Assembly (NCBI GenBank): GCA_021325385.1
Contig: JAJPHH010000167.1
Coordinates: 1-43,782 of the forward strand
Direction of reading: 5' to 3'
DNA length: 43,782 bases
Origin: Alphaproteobacteria bacterium
GTDB taxonomy: Bacteria; Pseudomonadota; Alphaproteobacteria; Rhizobiales; Beijerinckiaceae
The position numbers and the translations under genes are program-made. Shown here in pieces: positions 27,390 through 35,941 of this stretch (position 1 is its first letter; each line of letters starts with the position of its first letter). Under the pieces are notes generated by a model. That model ran no database searches and had not been told where the DNA came from. It saw only the letters and a program-made list of their open reading frames with translations.

Positions 27390-27821
27390 ATGTTCGCGTC
27401 GAGCGCGGTGGCGGCGGTTTTAGGTCTTCCGGCGAAGTCCTTGGAGGCGTATTCCCCCGTGGCGCTGATCAGCCGGATCGAGCATGGCCTGCCGGTCAAG
27501 GCGATCGACAAGATCGCGCATCTGCTCGCGCCGGACGATGCGCAATTCAAATATCGGCTCGTGCCCAAGGCGACGCTCGAGCGACGCAGGACGACCAATA
27601 AGCTGTCGCCGGACGAGGGCGCGCGTCTCGCCCGACTCGCCAAAGTGTGGAGCGCGGCGCGCGACGTTTGGGGCGCCGATGACAAAGCGCGGGATTTCCT
27701 CTTCCGTCCCCACCCGATGGCGGAGGACAAGCGGCCGATCGATCTGGTGATTCAAAGCGAGTTCGGCGCCGAGCTGATCATCGACATCCTCGGCGGTCTC
27801 AAATATGGCACGGCGGCGTGA
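27390..27821 (+). CDS. Xre/MbcA/ParS-family antitoxin
   Basis: 143 residues. DUF2384-type antitoxin: helical N-terminal DNA-binding region (AAVLGLPAKSLEAYSPVALI ... KAIDKIAHLLAPDDAQFKYRLVPKATLERRR) and C-terminal toxin-binding part (ARLARLAKVWSAARDVWG, then DEAR-like KARDFLFRPHPMAEDKRPID). Normally it neutralises the RES toxin encoded next and represses the operon. I place the start at ATG 27390, since GGAG lies seven bases before it and the predicted transcript begins near 27369. An in-frame ATG at 27372 would leave almost no leader. The stop overlaps the toxin start by four bases. Confidence 0.85.
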   Translation: MFASSAVAAVLGLPAKSLEAYSPVALISRIEHGLPVKAIDKIAHLLAPDDAQFKYRLVPKATLERRRTTNKLSPDEGARLARLAKVWSAARDVWGADDKARDFLFRPHPMAEDKRPIDLVIQSEFGAELIIDILGGLKYGTAA

Positions 27822-28312
27822 CCGCTCAGATTCTCGATCGCGGCCTGACCTCATTTCTTATCGGCGATCCAGCGGGCGTCCATCCGATTTTCGACGCGAC
27901 GGGGTCGACCATCGCGCCCGGGCGCTGGAACACGTCGGAAAACCCGCTCATTTATTCGAGCGAACACTATTCGACGGCGCTGCTCGAAAAGCTGGTTCGC
28001 GGCAACGGCCGCCTGCCGCCGAACCAACACTATGTCGAGATCGCGATCCCGCGCGGGCTGACTTACGAGGTCTTCTTGCCGCCGAGCTTGCCGGGCTGGG
28101 ACAGTATGCCGCCGAGCGCGAGCCGAAAATTCGGCCGGCAATGGTGCGCAGAGAAGCGAAGCCTGATCCTGATCGCGCCAAGCGTTGTCGCCCGCCTCGA
28201 CAACAACATCATGATCAACCCCGCTCACCCCGAATTCCGCCTCGTCGAGGCGAGCCTCCACCAGCCGGTGTTCTGGGATCGAAGGCTGTTCGGATCGGCA
28301 GGGCGAGGGTAA
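27818..28312 (+). CDS. RES-domain toxin (NAD-degrading type)
   Basis: 164 residues from a GTG that overlaps the antitoxin stop (GTGA), so translation is coupled. The RES fold core is present: FDATGSTIAPGRWNTSENPLIYSSEHYSTALLEKL, with the arginine, the YSSE glutamate and the later serine region expected for the active site. RES toxins such as MbcT and ParT degrade NAD or modify targets with ADP-ribose. The usual arginine-glutamate-serine set appears intact, so the toxin is probably active. The pair is bounded by a ligase-like gene and a convergent ABC exporter, with 23 bases between stops, and shows no sign of a surrounding mobile element. Confidence 0.88.
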   Translation: MTAQILDRGLTSFLIGDPAGVHPIFDATGSTIAPGRWNTSENPLIYSSEHYSTALLEKLVRGNGRLPPNQHYVEIAIPRGLTYEVFLPPSLPGWDSMPPSASRKFGRQWCAEKRSLILIAPSVVARLDNNIMINPAHPEFRLVEASLHQPVFWDRRLFGSAGRG

Positions 28313-28335
28313 TTCCCGCTCCGCGGGGCGAGACT

Positions 28336-30114
28336 CTAAGCCAACGCCGCAGCCGCGCCGAACTGCGCGGCGAAGAAGGCGTAATACGCCCCCCTCCGCG
28401 CGATCAGCTCATGATGCACGCCGCTCTCGACGGCGCGGCCGGCTTCGATGACAAAGACCCGGTCGGCGCCGACGATCGTCTGTAAACGGTGCGCGACGAC
28501 GAGCGTGGTTCGGCCGGTGCGCAGATCGTCGAGCGCCTTTTGCACTTCGCGCTCGGATTCCGAATCGAGCGCCGCCGTCGGCTCGTCGAGCAGCAGGATG
28601 GGCGCATCCTTCAAAATTGCCCGGGCGATGGCGATCCGCTGGCGCTGGCCGCCGGAAAGTTGCGCGCCATGCTCGCCGACATTCGTCTCATAACCGGCGC
28701 CGAACTGGGTGATGAAATCATGCGCATGGGCCTTGCGCGCCGCGGCGACGATCTCCGCCTCGGACGCGTTCGGCCGGCCAAGCGCGATATTGTCTCGTAT
28801 CGAGCCGCGAAACAGAAACACATCCTGCGAAACGAAGGCGATCTTATCGCGCAGAGAGCCGAGCTCGACCGTGGCGATGTCGACGCCGTCGATAAGGATC
28901 CGTCCCTCGTTCAGGGCGTAGAAGCGCTGGATCAGGCCGAGAATGGTTGATTTGCCGCCGCCCGACGGTCCGACCAAAGCGGTCGTCATGTTGGGCTCGG
29001 CGACAAGGTCGAGGCCGTCGATCGCCCATTCGCCGGGCCGGTAGCCGAACCGCGCCTTTTCGACGATCAGGCGGCCGGCGGCGATCTCGAGCCGGGGCTT
29101 GAACGCGTCCCCGCCTTCGGCCATCGGCGCGTCCAGCACCTCATAGATAAGCCGCGCGCCGACCAGGCCGTTCTGAATATCGACATTGAGCCGGCCGAGC
29201 TTTTTGATCGGTTCATAGGCCATCAGCAGCGCGCCGAGAAAGGAGACGAACGAGCCGACGTCGCCGTGATGTACGCTGATGCGCCACGAGCCGTAATAGA
29301 TGGCGAAGCCGATGGCGAGACCGGCGAGCGAATCGGCCATCAGGACGGCGAGCGCGCCGCCGGTCGAAATCCGGTTGGCCGAGCGTTCGACCTCCCGGAT
29401 CGCGCCAGCCATGCGCTTGCGCATCTCGTCTTCCAGATTGAACGCCTTGACGATGCGCATGCCGAGCACGGTCTCGCTCATCGTCTGCATGATCGTGGTC
29501 GAGCCGTCGAAGGAGCGGCGGGCGAAGGCGCGAACCCGGCGGATGAGGCGGCGCAGGGCGAGGACGGCGACCGGCAGAACGCAAAGCGCGAGCAGCGATA
29601 GGAGCGGGTCGCGCAGGATCATGACGCCGACCAAGGAGACGACCATGAAGCCGTCGCGCGCCACGCCCTGGATGACGAATTGCAGCGCGTCGCGGACGCC
29701 ATTGGCGGCGAGCGCCAGCCGGGCGACGAATTCGCTCGAATGCCGATCCTGGAAGAACAGCATGTCTTGGCGCAGCAGACGATCGAAAACCCGCCGCTGC
29801 GCGGTGGCGATGATCCGGTTGCCGACGCGGGAGAGAATGACCAGCGCGCCATAGGTCGCTGCGCCGCGCAAGACGAACAGGCCGAGCACGGCGAAGGCGA
29901 GCGGCCGCATGTCGGCGAAGCGCTCCGCCCCGGCCATGCCGTTGAGCACGGGCTTGAGCAGCCAGGCGGAGGCGGCGGTTGCGCCGGCGACGATCAGGAG
30001 CAGGCCCGCGCCCGCGACGTAGCCCCATTTATGGGGCCAGCCGTAATCGCGCTGCAGCCGCGCCAGCATGGCTAGCGCGCCGGCCGGAGGCCGTTGAACG
30101 GGAAAATCGAGCAT
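28336..30114 (-). CDS. ABC exporter, fused membrane and ATPase domains (MsbA-like)
   Basis: 592 residues, a half-transporter that works as a homodimer in the inner membrane. A six-helix type I exporter domain spans about residues 30-310. The ATPase domain from about 340 has Walker A GPSGGGKST, Q-loop FVSQDVFLFRGSIRDNI, signature LSGGQRQRIAIARA, Walker B ILLLDEPTAALD and H-loop VVAHRL. All are intact. The nearest named relatives are MsbA-type lipid A or lipid-linked exporters and drug exporters; the substrate cannot be read from the sequence. AAAGG precedes the start. It is convergent with the RES toxin gene and may share a transcript with the small gene upstream at 30204-30500. Confidence 0.9.
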   Translation of the reverse strand: MLDFPVQRPPAGALAMLARLQRDYGWPHKWGYVAGAGLLLIVAGATAASAWLLKPVLNGMAGAERFADMRPLAFAVLGLFVLRGAATYGALVILSRVGNRIIATAQRRVFDRLLRQDMLFFQDRHSSEFVARLALAANGVRDALQFVIQGVARDGFMVVSLVGVMILRDPLLSLLALCVLPVAVLALRRLIRRVRAFARRSFDGSTTIMQTMSETVLGMRIVKAFNLEDEMRKRMAGAIREVERSANRISTGGALAVLMADSLAGLAIGFAIYYGSWRISVHHGDVGSFVSFLGALLMAYEPIKKLGRLNVDIQNGLVGARLIYEVLDAPMAEGGDAFKPRLEIAAGRLIVEKARFGYRPGEWAIDGLDLVAEPNMTTALVGPSGGGKSTILGLIQRFYALNEGRILIDGVDIATVELGSLRDKIAFVSQDVFLFRGSIRDNIALGRPNASEAEIVAAARKAHAHDFITQFGAGYETNVGEHGAQLSGGQRQRIAIARAILKDAPILLLDEPTAALDSESEREVQKALDDLRTGRTTLVVAHRLQTIVGADRVFVIEAGRAVESGVHHELIARRGAYYAFFAAQFGAAAALA

Positions 30115-30203
30115 CAGCCTTTGCTAAAGCGAAGCAGCGACGGGGGGAAGCTCAGAATGCGCCCGCCTCTCGCAAAGGCTCGCCAGACTTTGGCCTTTTT
30201 TCG

Positions 30204-30500
30204 TCAGCCTCGCCGCGCGGCCGGCGTCGGCGGACGGGTCGTGAGCCGCGGTCTCTTATACTGGACGACGACCGGCCGGCCGCGCCCGGTCACGACGGGC
30301 TGGCGCTGCGCCTGGCCTGACAGCTTGGCCGCCTGAGCGCGCACCTCTTCGACCGGCATGCCCATGAGGGAAGCCGCGATTTCGATCTTCTGATTCAAAT
30401 CCTCGGTGAGGCATTCCGCGGCGACGAAAGCCTCCTCGAGAGTCGGCGGGATTTCGCGCACCTTGCGCGGTCCCCATTTCGTCATCCAAGTCTTGCCCAT
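30204..30500 (-). CDS. Unknown basic protein, 98 residues
   Basis: The ATG at 30500 is preceded by GAGGACGC, a fair ribosome-binding site. The N-terminal part is helical and conserved-looking (MGKTWMTKWGPRKVREIP, PTLEEAFVAAECLTEDLNQ, EIAASLMGMPVEEVRAQAA). The C-terminal 30 residues are arginine- and proline-rich and probably disordered (KRPRLTTRPPTPAARR). I recognise no named domain. It has no signal peptide or membrane helix. It lies 89 bases upstream of the ABC exporter on the same strand and about 227 bases from the divergent putA. The basic tail suggests binding to nucleic acid, but that is a guess. Confidence 0.68.
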   Translation of the reverse strand: MGKTWMTKWGPRKVREIPPTLEEAFVAAECLTEDLNQKIEIAASLMGMPVEEVRAQAAKLSGQAQRQPVVTGRGRPVVVQYKRPRLTTRPPTPAARRG

Positions 30501-30727
30501 TGCGTCCTCGAATCACGCCGCCGATCATAGCGCAAATGTGGTCAGCCTGCGGTTAAACTTAGCACCTCTGCTGCGGCGCAGCAATCCCTTGTGCCGCGCA
30601 ACATGAACGCGCCTTTCTCAGTCGGAGTTTCAGCGCTCCATCAAATTTACGGGCCGTGGCATAAGATCGCTAGGCGTCGCGACAATGCGACGCGCCTTTA
30701 AATGTTCCTGGCGAGAGCTTGACCCAG

Positions 30728-33700
30728 ATGACGATGGCCGCAGCCGCCTCTCAAAATCAAAGCGCGCTCGATGCGCCTTTCGCCGCCTTTGGAGCGGATG
30801 TCGCGCGGCGCGACGGCTTGCGCGCCGCCATCGATGCGGCCTATCGGCGCCCGGAGCCGCAATGCGTTCCCTCCCTGATCGAGGCGGCGAGCCTCGCGCC
30901 GGCGCTGCGCGACAATGCGCGAGCCTTGGCGCGCGATCTCGTCGAAAAGCTGCGCGCCCGGCCGGCGCCCGGAATGGTCCAGGGCCTGATGCGCGAATAC
31001 GCCTTGTCGAGCCAGGAAGGCGTCGCGCTGATGTGCCTCGCCGAGGCGCTGCTGCGGATTCCCGACAGCGCGACGCGCGACGCGCTCATCGCCGACAAGA
31101 TCGGCCACGGCGAATGGCGCGCCCATGTCGGCCATTCGCCGTCGCCTTTCGTCAATGCCGCGACCTGGGGCCTGTTGATCACCGGCAAGCTGGTCGGAAT
31201 CGTCGACGAAGCCGGGCTCGCCACCGCGCTAACCCGGCTGATCGCCAGAAGCGGCGCGCCGATCATCCGCGCCGGCGTCGACACCGCCATGCGGCTGATG
31301 GGCGAGCAATTCGTCTGCGGCGAGACGATCGAGGAGGCGCTGGACAATTCCCGCCGGCTCGAGGCGCAAGGCTTCCGTTATTCTTACGACATGCTCGGCG
31401 AAGCGGCCGCGACGATGGACGACGCCGACCGCTATCTGGCGGCTTATACGGGCGCGCTGCATGCGATTGGCGGCGCGAGCGCCGGGCGCGGCATCTATGA
31501 AGGGCCTGGCCTGTCGATCAAGCTCTCGGCGCTGCATCCGCGCTATCAGCGCTCGCAGCGCGAGCGCGTCCAGGGCGAGTTGCTGCCGCGCCTCAAAGGC
31601 CTGGTCGCGTTGGCGCGCCGCTACGACGTCGGCATCAATATCGACGCCGAGGAGGCGGATCGGCTCGATCTCTCGCTGGATCTGCTCGAATCGCTTTGCA
31701 ATGATCCCGATCTCGCCGGCTGGAACGGAATCGGGTTCGTCGTGCAGGCGTACCAGAAGCGCGCCGCCGCGGTCATCGCCTTCGTCATCGATCTCGCCCG
31801 CCGAACGAAACGGCGGATCATGCTCCGCCTGGTCAAGGGCGCTTATTGGGACAGCGAGATCAAACGCGCGCAGGTCGACGGGCTCGAGGACTTTCCGGTC
31901 TTCACGCGCAAAGTCCATACCGACGTCTGCTACCTTGCCTGCGCGCGCCTTTTGCTCGCCGCGCCCGACGCGGTCTATCCGCAATTTGCGACGCATAACG
32001 CGCTGACACTGGCGACGGTCCACGCCATGGCCGGCGGCAATTTCTACGCCGGGCAGTACGAGTTCCAGTGCCTGCACGGCATGGGCGAGCCGCTCTACAT
32101 GCATGTCGTCGGCGCCGGCAAGCTCGGACGGCCGTGCCGCGTCTATGCGCCGGTCGGCTCGCACGAAACGCTGCTCGCTTATCTCGTGCGCCGGCTGTTG
32201 GAGAACGGCGCCAACACGTCCTTCGTCAATCGCCTCGCCGACGTCAACGTCCCGGTCGAAGCGTTGCTCGAAGATCCGATCGAGGCGGCGCGGGCGATCG
32301 CGCCGCTGGGCGCGCCGCATCCGAAAATCGCTTCGCCGCGCGACGTTTTCGCGCCCGAGCGCGCCAACTCCTCGGGCGTCGATCTCAGCAACGAGACGCG
32401 CCTCGCCGAACTCGCCATTCGCCTGGAGGCGAGCGCGAAGAAGGAATGGCGCGCCGGCGCGCCCGGCGGGGCGAGGCGTCCCGTGGTCAATCCCGCTGAC
32501 CGCCGCGACATTGTCGGCGAAGCCTCTCAGGCGAACGCAAGCGACGTCGCCGCCGCGGTCGAGGCGGCGCAAGCGGCTTGGCCGAGCTGGCGAAGCCGGG
32601 CGCCGGCCGAGCGCGCCGCTTTGCTGGAGCGCGCCGCGGCGCTCTATCAGGAAAATCTTGGCGAACTCGCCGGGTTGATGGGCCGCGAGGCGGGCAAGAC
32701 CTTGCTCAACGCCATTGGCGACGTCCGCGAGGCGATCGATTTCCTGCGCTACTACGCGGCGCGGATCAAGGCCGAGTTCAGCAATGATTCGCATCGGCCG
32801 CTCGGCGTCGTCGCCTGCATCAGCCCGTGGAATTTTCCGCTGGCGATTTTCACCGGCCAGATCGCCGCGGCGCTCGCCGCCGGCAATTGCGTCGTCGCCA
32901 AGCCGGCGGAGGAGACGCCGCTCGTCGCGGCCGAGGCCGTGCGTCTCATGCATCGAGCCGGCGTTCCCGGCGAGGCGCTGGCGCTGCTTGTGGGCGAGGG
33001 CGACGTCGGCGCGGCGTTGACCGCGCATCCGCTTGTCGCCGGCGTGATGTTCACCGGCTCGACCGAGGTGGCGCGGTTGATTCAGCAGGCCCTTGCCGAA
33101 AGGCTCGGCGCCGACGGCGCGCCGATCCCGCTCATCGCCGAGACCGGCGGCCAGAACGCGTTGATCATCGATTCTTCCGCGCTTGCCGAGCAGGTCGTCG
33201 CCGACGTTCTCGCGTCCGCTTTCGATTCGGCGGGCCAGCGCTGCTCCGCAGCGCGCATTCTGTGCTTGCAGGAAGATATCGCCGACCGGACCATCGCCAT
33301 GTTGAAGGCGGCGATGGGCGAATTGAAAATCGGCCGGCCGGACCGCCTGTCCACGGATATCGGGCCGGTCATCACGGAAGAAGCGCAACGCCGGCTCGAC
33401 GAGCATATCGCGGCGATGCGGCGACGCGGTTTCGCCGTCCATCAATCGCCGCTTTCGGCCGAATGCGCGCACGGACATTTCGTCGCCCCGACCCTGATCG
33501 AGATCGAAAAGATCGCCGATCTTTCCCGCGAAGTGTTCGGGCCGGTTCTGCACGTCCTGCGCTATCGGCGCGACGCGCTGCGGCAATTGCTCGACGAGAT
33601 CAATGCTTCGGGCTACGCGCTGACCGGCGGCGCCCATTCGCGCATCGACGCGACGATCGCGCTGGTCAGCGACAATCTCTCGGCCGGAAATATCTATATC

Positions 33701-34405
33701 AATCGCAACATTATCGGCGCGGTGGTCGGCTCGCAGCCCTTTGGCGGCCATGGCCTGTCGGGGACCGGACCGAAAGCCGGCGGGCCGCTCTATTTGAAGC
33801 GCTTGCTCGCCGCTTCGCCGCCCGATTGGCCGCGCCTCGGCGCTTCCGCGCCGCCGCCGGCGGCGCTTGGCCGCCTTGCAGCGTGGCTCGCGGCGACGGG
33901 ACGCGAAGCGCTGGCGCGGCGCTGCGAGGCTGTCGCGGCGCATTCGCGCCTCAACGCGCAGCAGGACATGCCCGGCCCGGTCGGCGAACGGAATTATTAT
34001 CGGCTGCGGCCGCGCGGCCTTGCCCTCTGCCATGCCGCGAACCACGACGCCGCGATCCTCCAATTGGCGTGCGCTTTCGCCGCCGGCAATCGCGTGGCGC
34101 TCGCCGGCGCCGAAGGCGCGGATCTGTTCGCGAAATTGCCGCGCGCGCTGCGCGGCGAGGCGGTCCTCGCTGACGAAGCGACCAAGTACGACGTCGTTAT
34201 GACCGACGCTGAAGGCCCCGCCCTCGTTGCGCTCCTGCAAAGCGTCGCGCGGCGCGACGGGCCGATCGCGAGCGTCCACGCCCTGTCGCGCGAGCGCATC
34301 GCCCGCGGCGAAACCTGGCCCTTGGATTTTCTTTTGAGCGAGCAGGCGGTCGCAATCAATACGACCGCGGCGGGCGGCAACGCCAGCCTGATGTCAATCG
34401 GGTGA
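30728..34405 (+). CDS. putA: Bifunctional proline dehydrogenase / glutamate-semialdehyde dehydrogenase PutA
   Basis: 1225 residues from ATG 30728; an in-frame TTG at 30719 is an alternative. PutA oxidises proline to glutamate in two steps. The FAD domain carries GLSIKLSALHPRYQ, GFVVQAYQKRA and RLVKGAYWDSEIKRAQ. The NAD-dependent aldehyde dehydrogenase domain has catalytic Cys839 (SAGQRCSAARI) and Glu805 (IAETGGQN). About 180 further residues after the dehydrogenase form the C-terminal aldehyde-dehydrogenase-like domain of longer PutA proteins. The N-terminus lacks the ribbon-helix-helix DNA-binding domain of E. coli PutA, so it should not repress its own gene. No PutR or PutP gene is adjacent. 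It overlaps the convergent dgoK by 12 bases. Confidence 0.95.
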   Translation: MTMAAAASQNQSALDAPFAAFGADVARRDGLRAAIDAAYRRPEPQCVPSLIEAASLAPALRDNARALARDLVEKLRARPAPGMVQGLMREYALSSQEGVALMCLAEALLRIPDSATRDALIADKIGHGEWRAHVGHSPSPFVNAATWGLLITGKLVGIVDEAGLATALTRLIARSGAPIIRAGVDTAMRLMGEQFVCGETIEEALDNSRRLEAQGFRYSYDMLGEAAATMDDADRYLAAYTGALHAIGGASAGRGIYEGPGLSIKLSALHPRYQRSQRERVQGELLPRLKGLVALARRYDVGINIDAEEADRLDLSLDLLESLCNDPDLAGWNGIGFVVQAYQKRAAAVIAFVIDLARRTKRRIMLRLVKGAYWDSEIKRAQVDGLEDFPVFTRKVHTDVCYLACARLLLAAPDAVYPQFATHNALTLATVHAMAGGNFYAGQYEFQCLHGMGEPLYMHVVGAGKLGRPCRVYAPVGSHETLLAYLVRRLLENGANTSFVNRLADVNVPVEALLEDPIEAARAIAPLGAPHPKIASPRDVFAPERANSSGVDLSNETRLAELAIRLEASAKKEWRAGAPGGARRPVVNPADRRDIVGEASQANASDVAAAVEAAQAAWPSWRSRAPAERAALLERAAALYQENLGELAGLMGREAGKTLLNAIGDVREAIDFLRYYAARIKAEFSNDSHRPLGVVACISPWNFPLAIFTGQIAAALAAGNCVVAKPAEETPLVAAEAVRLMHRAGVPGEALALLVGEGDVGAALTAHPLVAGVMFTGSTEVARLIQQALAERLGADGAPIPLIAETGGQNALIIDSSALAEQVVADVLASAFDSAGQRCSAARILCLQEDIADRTIAMLKAAMGELKIGRPDRLSTDIGPVITEEAQRRLDEHIAAMRRRGFAVHQSPLSAECAHGHFVAPTLIEIEKIADLSREVFGPVLHVLRYRRDALRQLLDEINASGYALTGGAHSRIDATIALVSDNLSAGNIYINRNIIGAVVGSQPFGGHGLSGTGPKAGGPLYLKRLLAASPPDWPRLGASAPPPAALGRLAAWLAATGREALARRCEAVAAHSRLNAQQDMPGPVGERNYYRLRPRGLALCHAANHDAAILQLACAFAAGNRVALAGAEGADLFAKLPRALRGEAVLADEATKYDVVMTDAEGPALVALLQSVARRDGPIASVHALSRERIARGETWPLDFLLSEQAVAINTTAAGGNASLMSIG

Positions 34406-35314
34406 GCGCCGCCAGGCTTGGAACAGCGCCCATTGGCCGAGCGCGACGCAGCCGTCCGGGGCGGTCTCTAAGCTGAGGCCGAGAAGCCTTCCTGCTTCGC
34501 GATAGCGGCGGGCAAGGGCGGGCGAGCCGATCACTGTCGCCGTCCCGCCGCCGCGGGACGCGGCCAGGATCTCGGCGCCGATCAGCAGGCCCGAGAGATA
34601 TTCGGACAATTGTTCGGGCGCCAATCGCTCGAACAGGCCGAGCGTTCGGGTCATGAACATCGCGTGGAGCATATCGCCAGGGGCGGCGAGTTTCTCAGCG
34701 GCGCTGACGCCGGCCGCGAAGCCTTCGGCGTCCGCCTCGCCCGCTCGCATCAATCGCGCCAGGATCGTGTGCTCGCGCAACGCTGCGAAAGCCTCGCCGG
34801 TCATGTATGTGGCGAACGAGACGATGCGGCCTTGCTCCACGCGCGCCCATTTCGAATGCGTGCCGGGCAGGACGAAGAGGCCTTCGGCGCGGCCGGAAGC
34901 GGCAAGCGCGCCGAAAATCTGCGTCTCCTCGCCGCGCATCACGTCGGGCCCGAGCCCGACGCCGTCGACGAGCACGCCGGGCGCAATCCCGATCTCGCCG
35001 AGCGTCTCGGTGTCGATGGTCACGATTGCGGCCGCGACCTCGCGCAGACCCGCCGGCGCGCGCACATAGGGCGCCTCGACCCAGCCCTGCCGCGAGCCGA
35101 TCATGCCGGAAAGGAGGATCGGCGGCCCCGCGCCGTCGCTCCGCCAAGGCTGAACGAGTTCGACGAGCAGCTTCTCGTGCGCGCCCTTCTCGACGGATTG
35201 AACGCCTCGTCCGGCCTCGACGCGATCGAGAACGGCGCCGCCGGCGTCGAGCAAATAAGCGCGAAAGGAAGTCGTACCCCAATCGACCGCGATCAAGGCC
35301 GGCGAGTTCTTCAC
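34394..35314 (-). CDS. dgoK: 2-Dehydro-3-deoxygalactonokinase
   Basis: 306 residues from a GTG start preceded by AAAGGA. DgoK phosphorylates 2-keto-3-deoxy-galactonate in the De Ley-Doudoroff pathway. Family segments are IAVDWGTTSFRAYLLD, LSGMIGSRQGWVEAPYV, DVMRGEETQIFGAL, VLPGTHSKWARVEQG and YLSGLLIGAEIL. The partner aldolase dgoA, usually adjacent, and the galactonate dehydratase are missing from the window. It therefore stands alone, tail to tail with putA, with the last bases of the two genes overlapping (34394-34405). A 252-base gap follows before the pilin gene. Confidence 0.92.
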   Translation of the reverse strand: MKNSPALIAVDWGTTSFRAYLLDAGGAVLDRVEAGRGVQSVEKGAHEKLLVELVQPWRSDGAGPPILLSGMIGSRQGWVEAPYVRAPAGLREVAAAIVTIDTETLGEIGIAPGVLVDGVGLGPDVMRGEETQIFGALAASGRAEGLFVLPGTHSKWARVEQGRIVSFATYMTGEAFAALREHTILARLMRAGEADAEGFAAGVSAAEKLAAPGDMLHAMFMTRTLGLFERLAPEQLSEYLSGLLIGAEILAASRGGGTATVIGSPALARRYREAGRLLGLSLETAPDGCVALGQWALFQAWRRSPD

Positions 35315-35566
35315 GAAGTTCGTCCTTTCTTCCGCCCGTCCGCGAAGAGCCGACGCGATCTAGGCCGGGTCTGGCTGCGATGCCGCCGAAATGCGGCAAT
35401 CGATTAGGCGACGCTTAACCAATTCCGTCGTATTCCCGAATAGCTCCGATTATGGAGGTCCGAGTTAACCCGTTCGAAACGGGGTCGAACGTAGCGTGCG
35501 ACCATTCCGACGAGCAAGAAACGGAGCTTAGCCGGAGTGAGAAAACTGGAGCACGGAGCAAACCCT

Positions 35567-35731
35567 ATGATCAAGTCTTTCAAGAGCTTCCTCGCTAACG
35601 AGTCCGGCGCGACCGCCATCGAATACGGCCTGATCGCCTCGCTGATCGCGGTTACGATCATTACCGCCATCACCGCGCTCGGCACCAACCTCAAGAACAC
35701 CTTCACCGAGGTCAGCAACAACCTGCACTAA
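35567..35731 (+). CDS. flp: Flp/Fap-type pilin
   Basis: 54-residue type IVb prepilin. The leader MIKSFKSFLANESG is cut after Gly14 by the prepilin peptidase, giving a mature protein starting ATAIEYGLIA with the conserved glutamate at position 5 and tyrosine at 6. A 20-residue hydrophobic helix follows, then a short polar tail (NLKNTFTEVSNNLH). The start has GGAG at 35555-35558. It forms the fibre of the Flp pilus that mediates surface attachment. The gene is followed by its own strong terminator, so it can be made in excess over the assembly proteins encoded downstream. Confidence 0.95.
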   Translation: MIKSFKSFLANESGATAIEYGLIASLIAVTIITAITALGTNLKNTFTEVSNNLH

Positions 35732-35780
35732 GGTCAGCGGCGATCTGAAGTATCCTTTCGGTTTCATCGCTGAGATATCG

Positions 35781-35813
35781 CGCGCCGGCGAGTTCGCCGG
35801 CGCGTTCATTTTA
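35781..35813 (+). terminator. Intrinsic terminator of the flp transcript
   Basis: CGCGCCGGCGA (35781-35791) and TCGCCGGCGCG (35794-35804) form a perfect 11-base stem, followed by TTCATTTTA. It lies 50 bases after the flp stop. Confidence 0.82.
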
Positions 35814-35941
35814 TGCGTCGCCATGGCCGCGGCGCGAGCGCTTCGCGCCCGCCCGATAGCGCTGACTTCATCGGCGCGCGGGCTCGCGACCTCACTGAGC
35901 CTTGAGAAATTCATTTAACGGTCTTGGGGCGAATCGCGGCG

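Noticed and set aside
30501-30727. A tRNA or small RNA gene in the gap before putA
   Set aside because: No cloverleaf, no TTCGA loop in the right setting and no CCA end can be found; a few short inverted repeats are within chance.
31229-34279. A 1016-residue open frame on the minus strand inside putA
   Set aside because: It is antisense to an unmistakable PutA, has arginine- and aspartate-heavy composition and no domain; GC-rich codon use keeps this frame open by chance.
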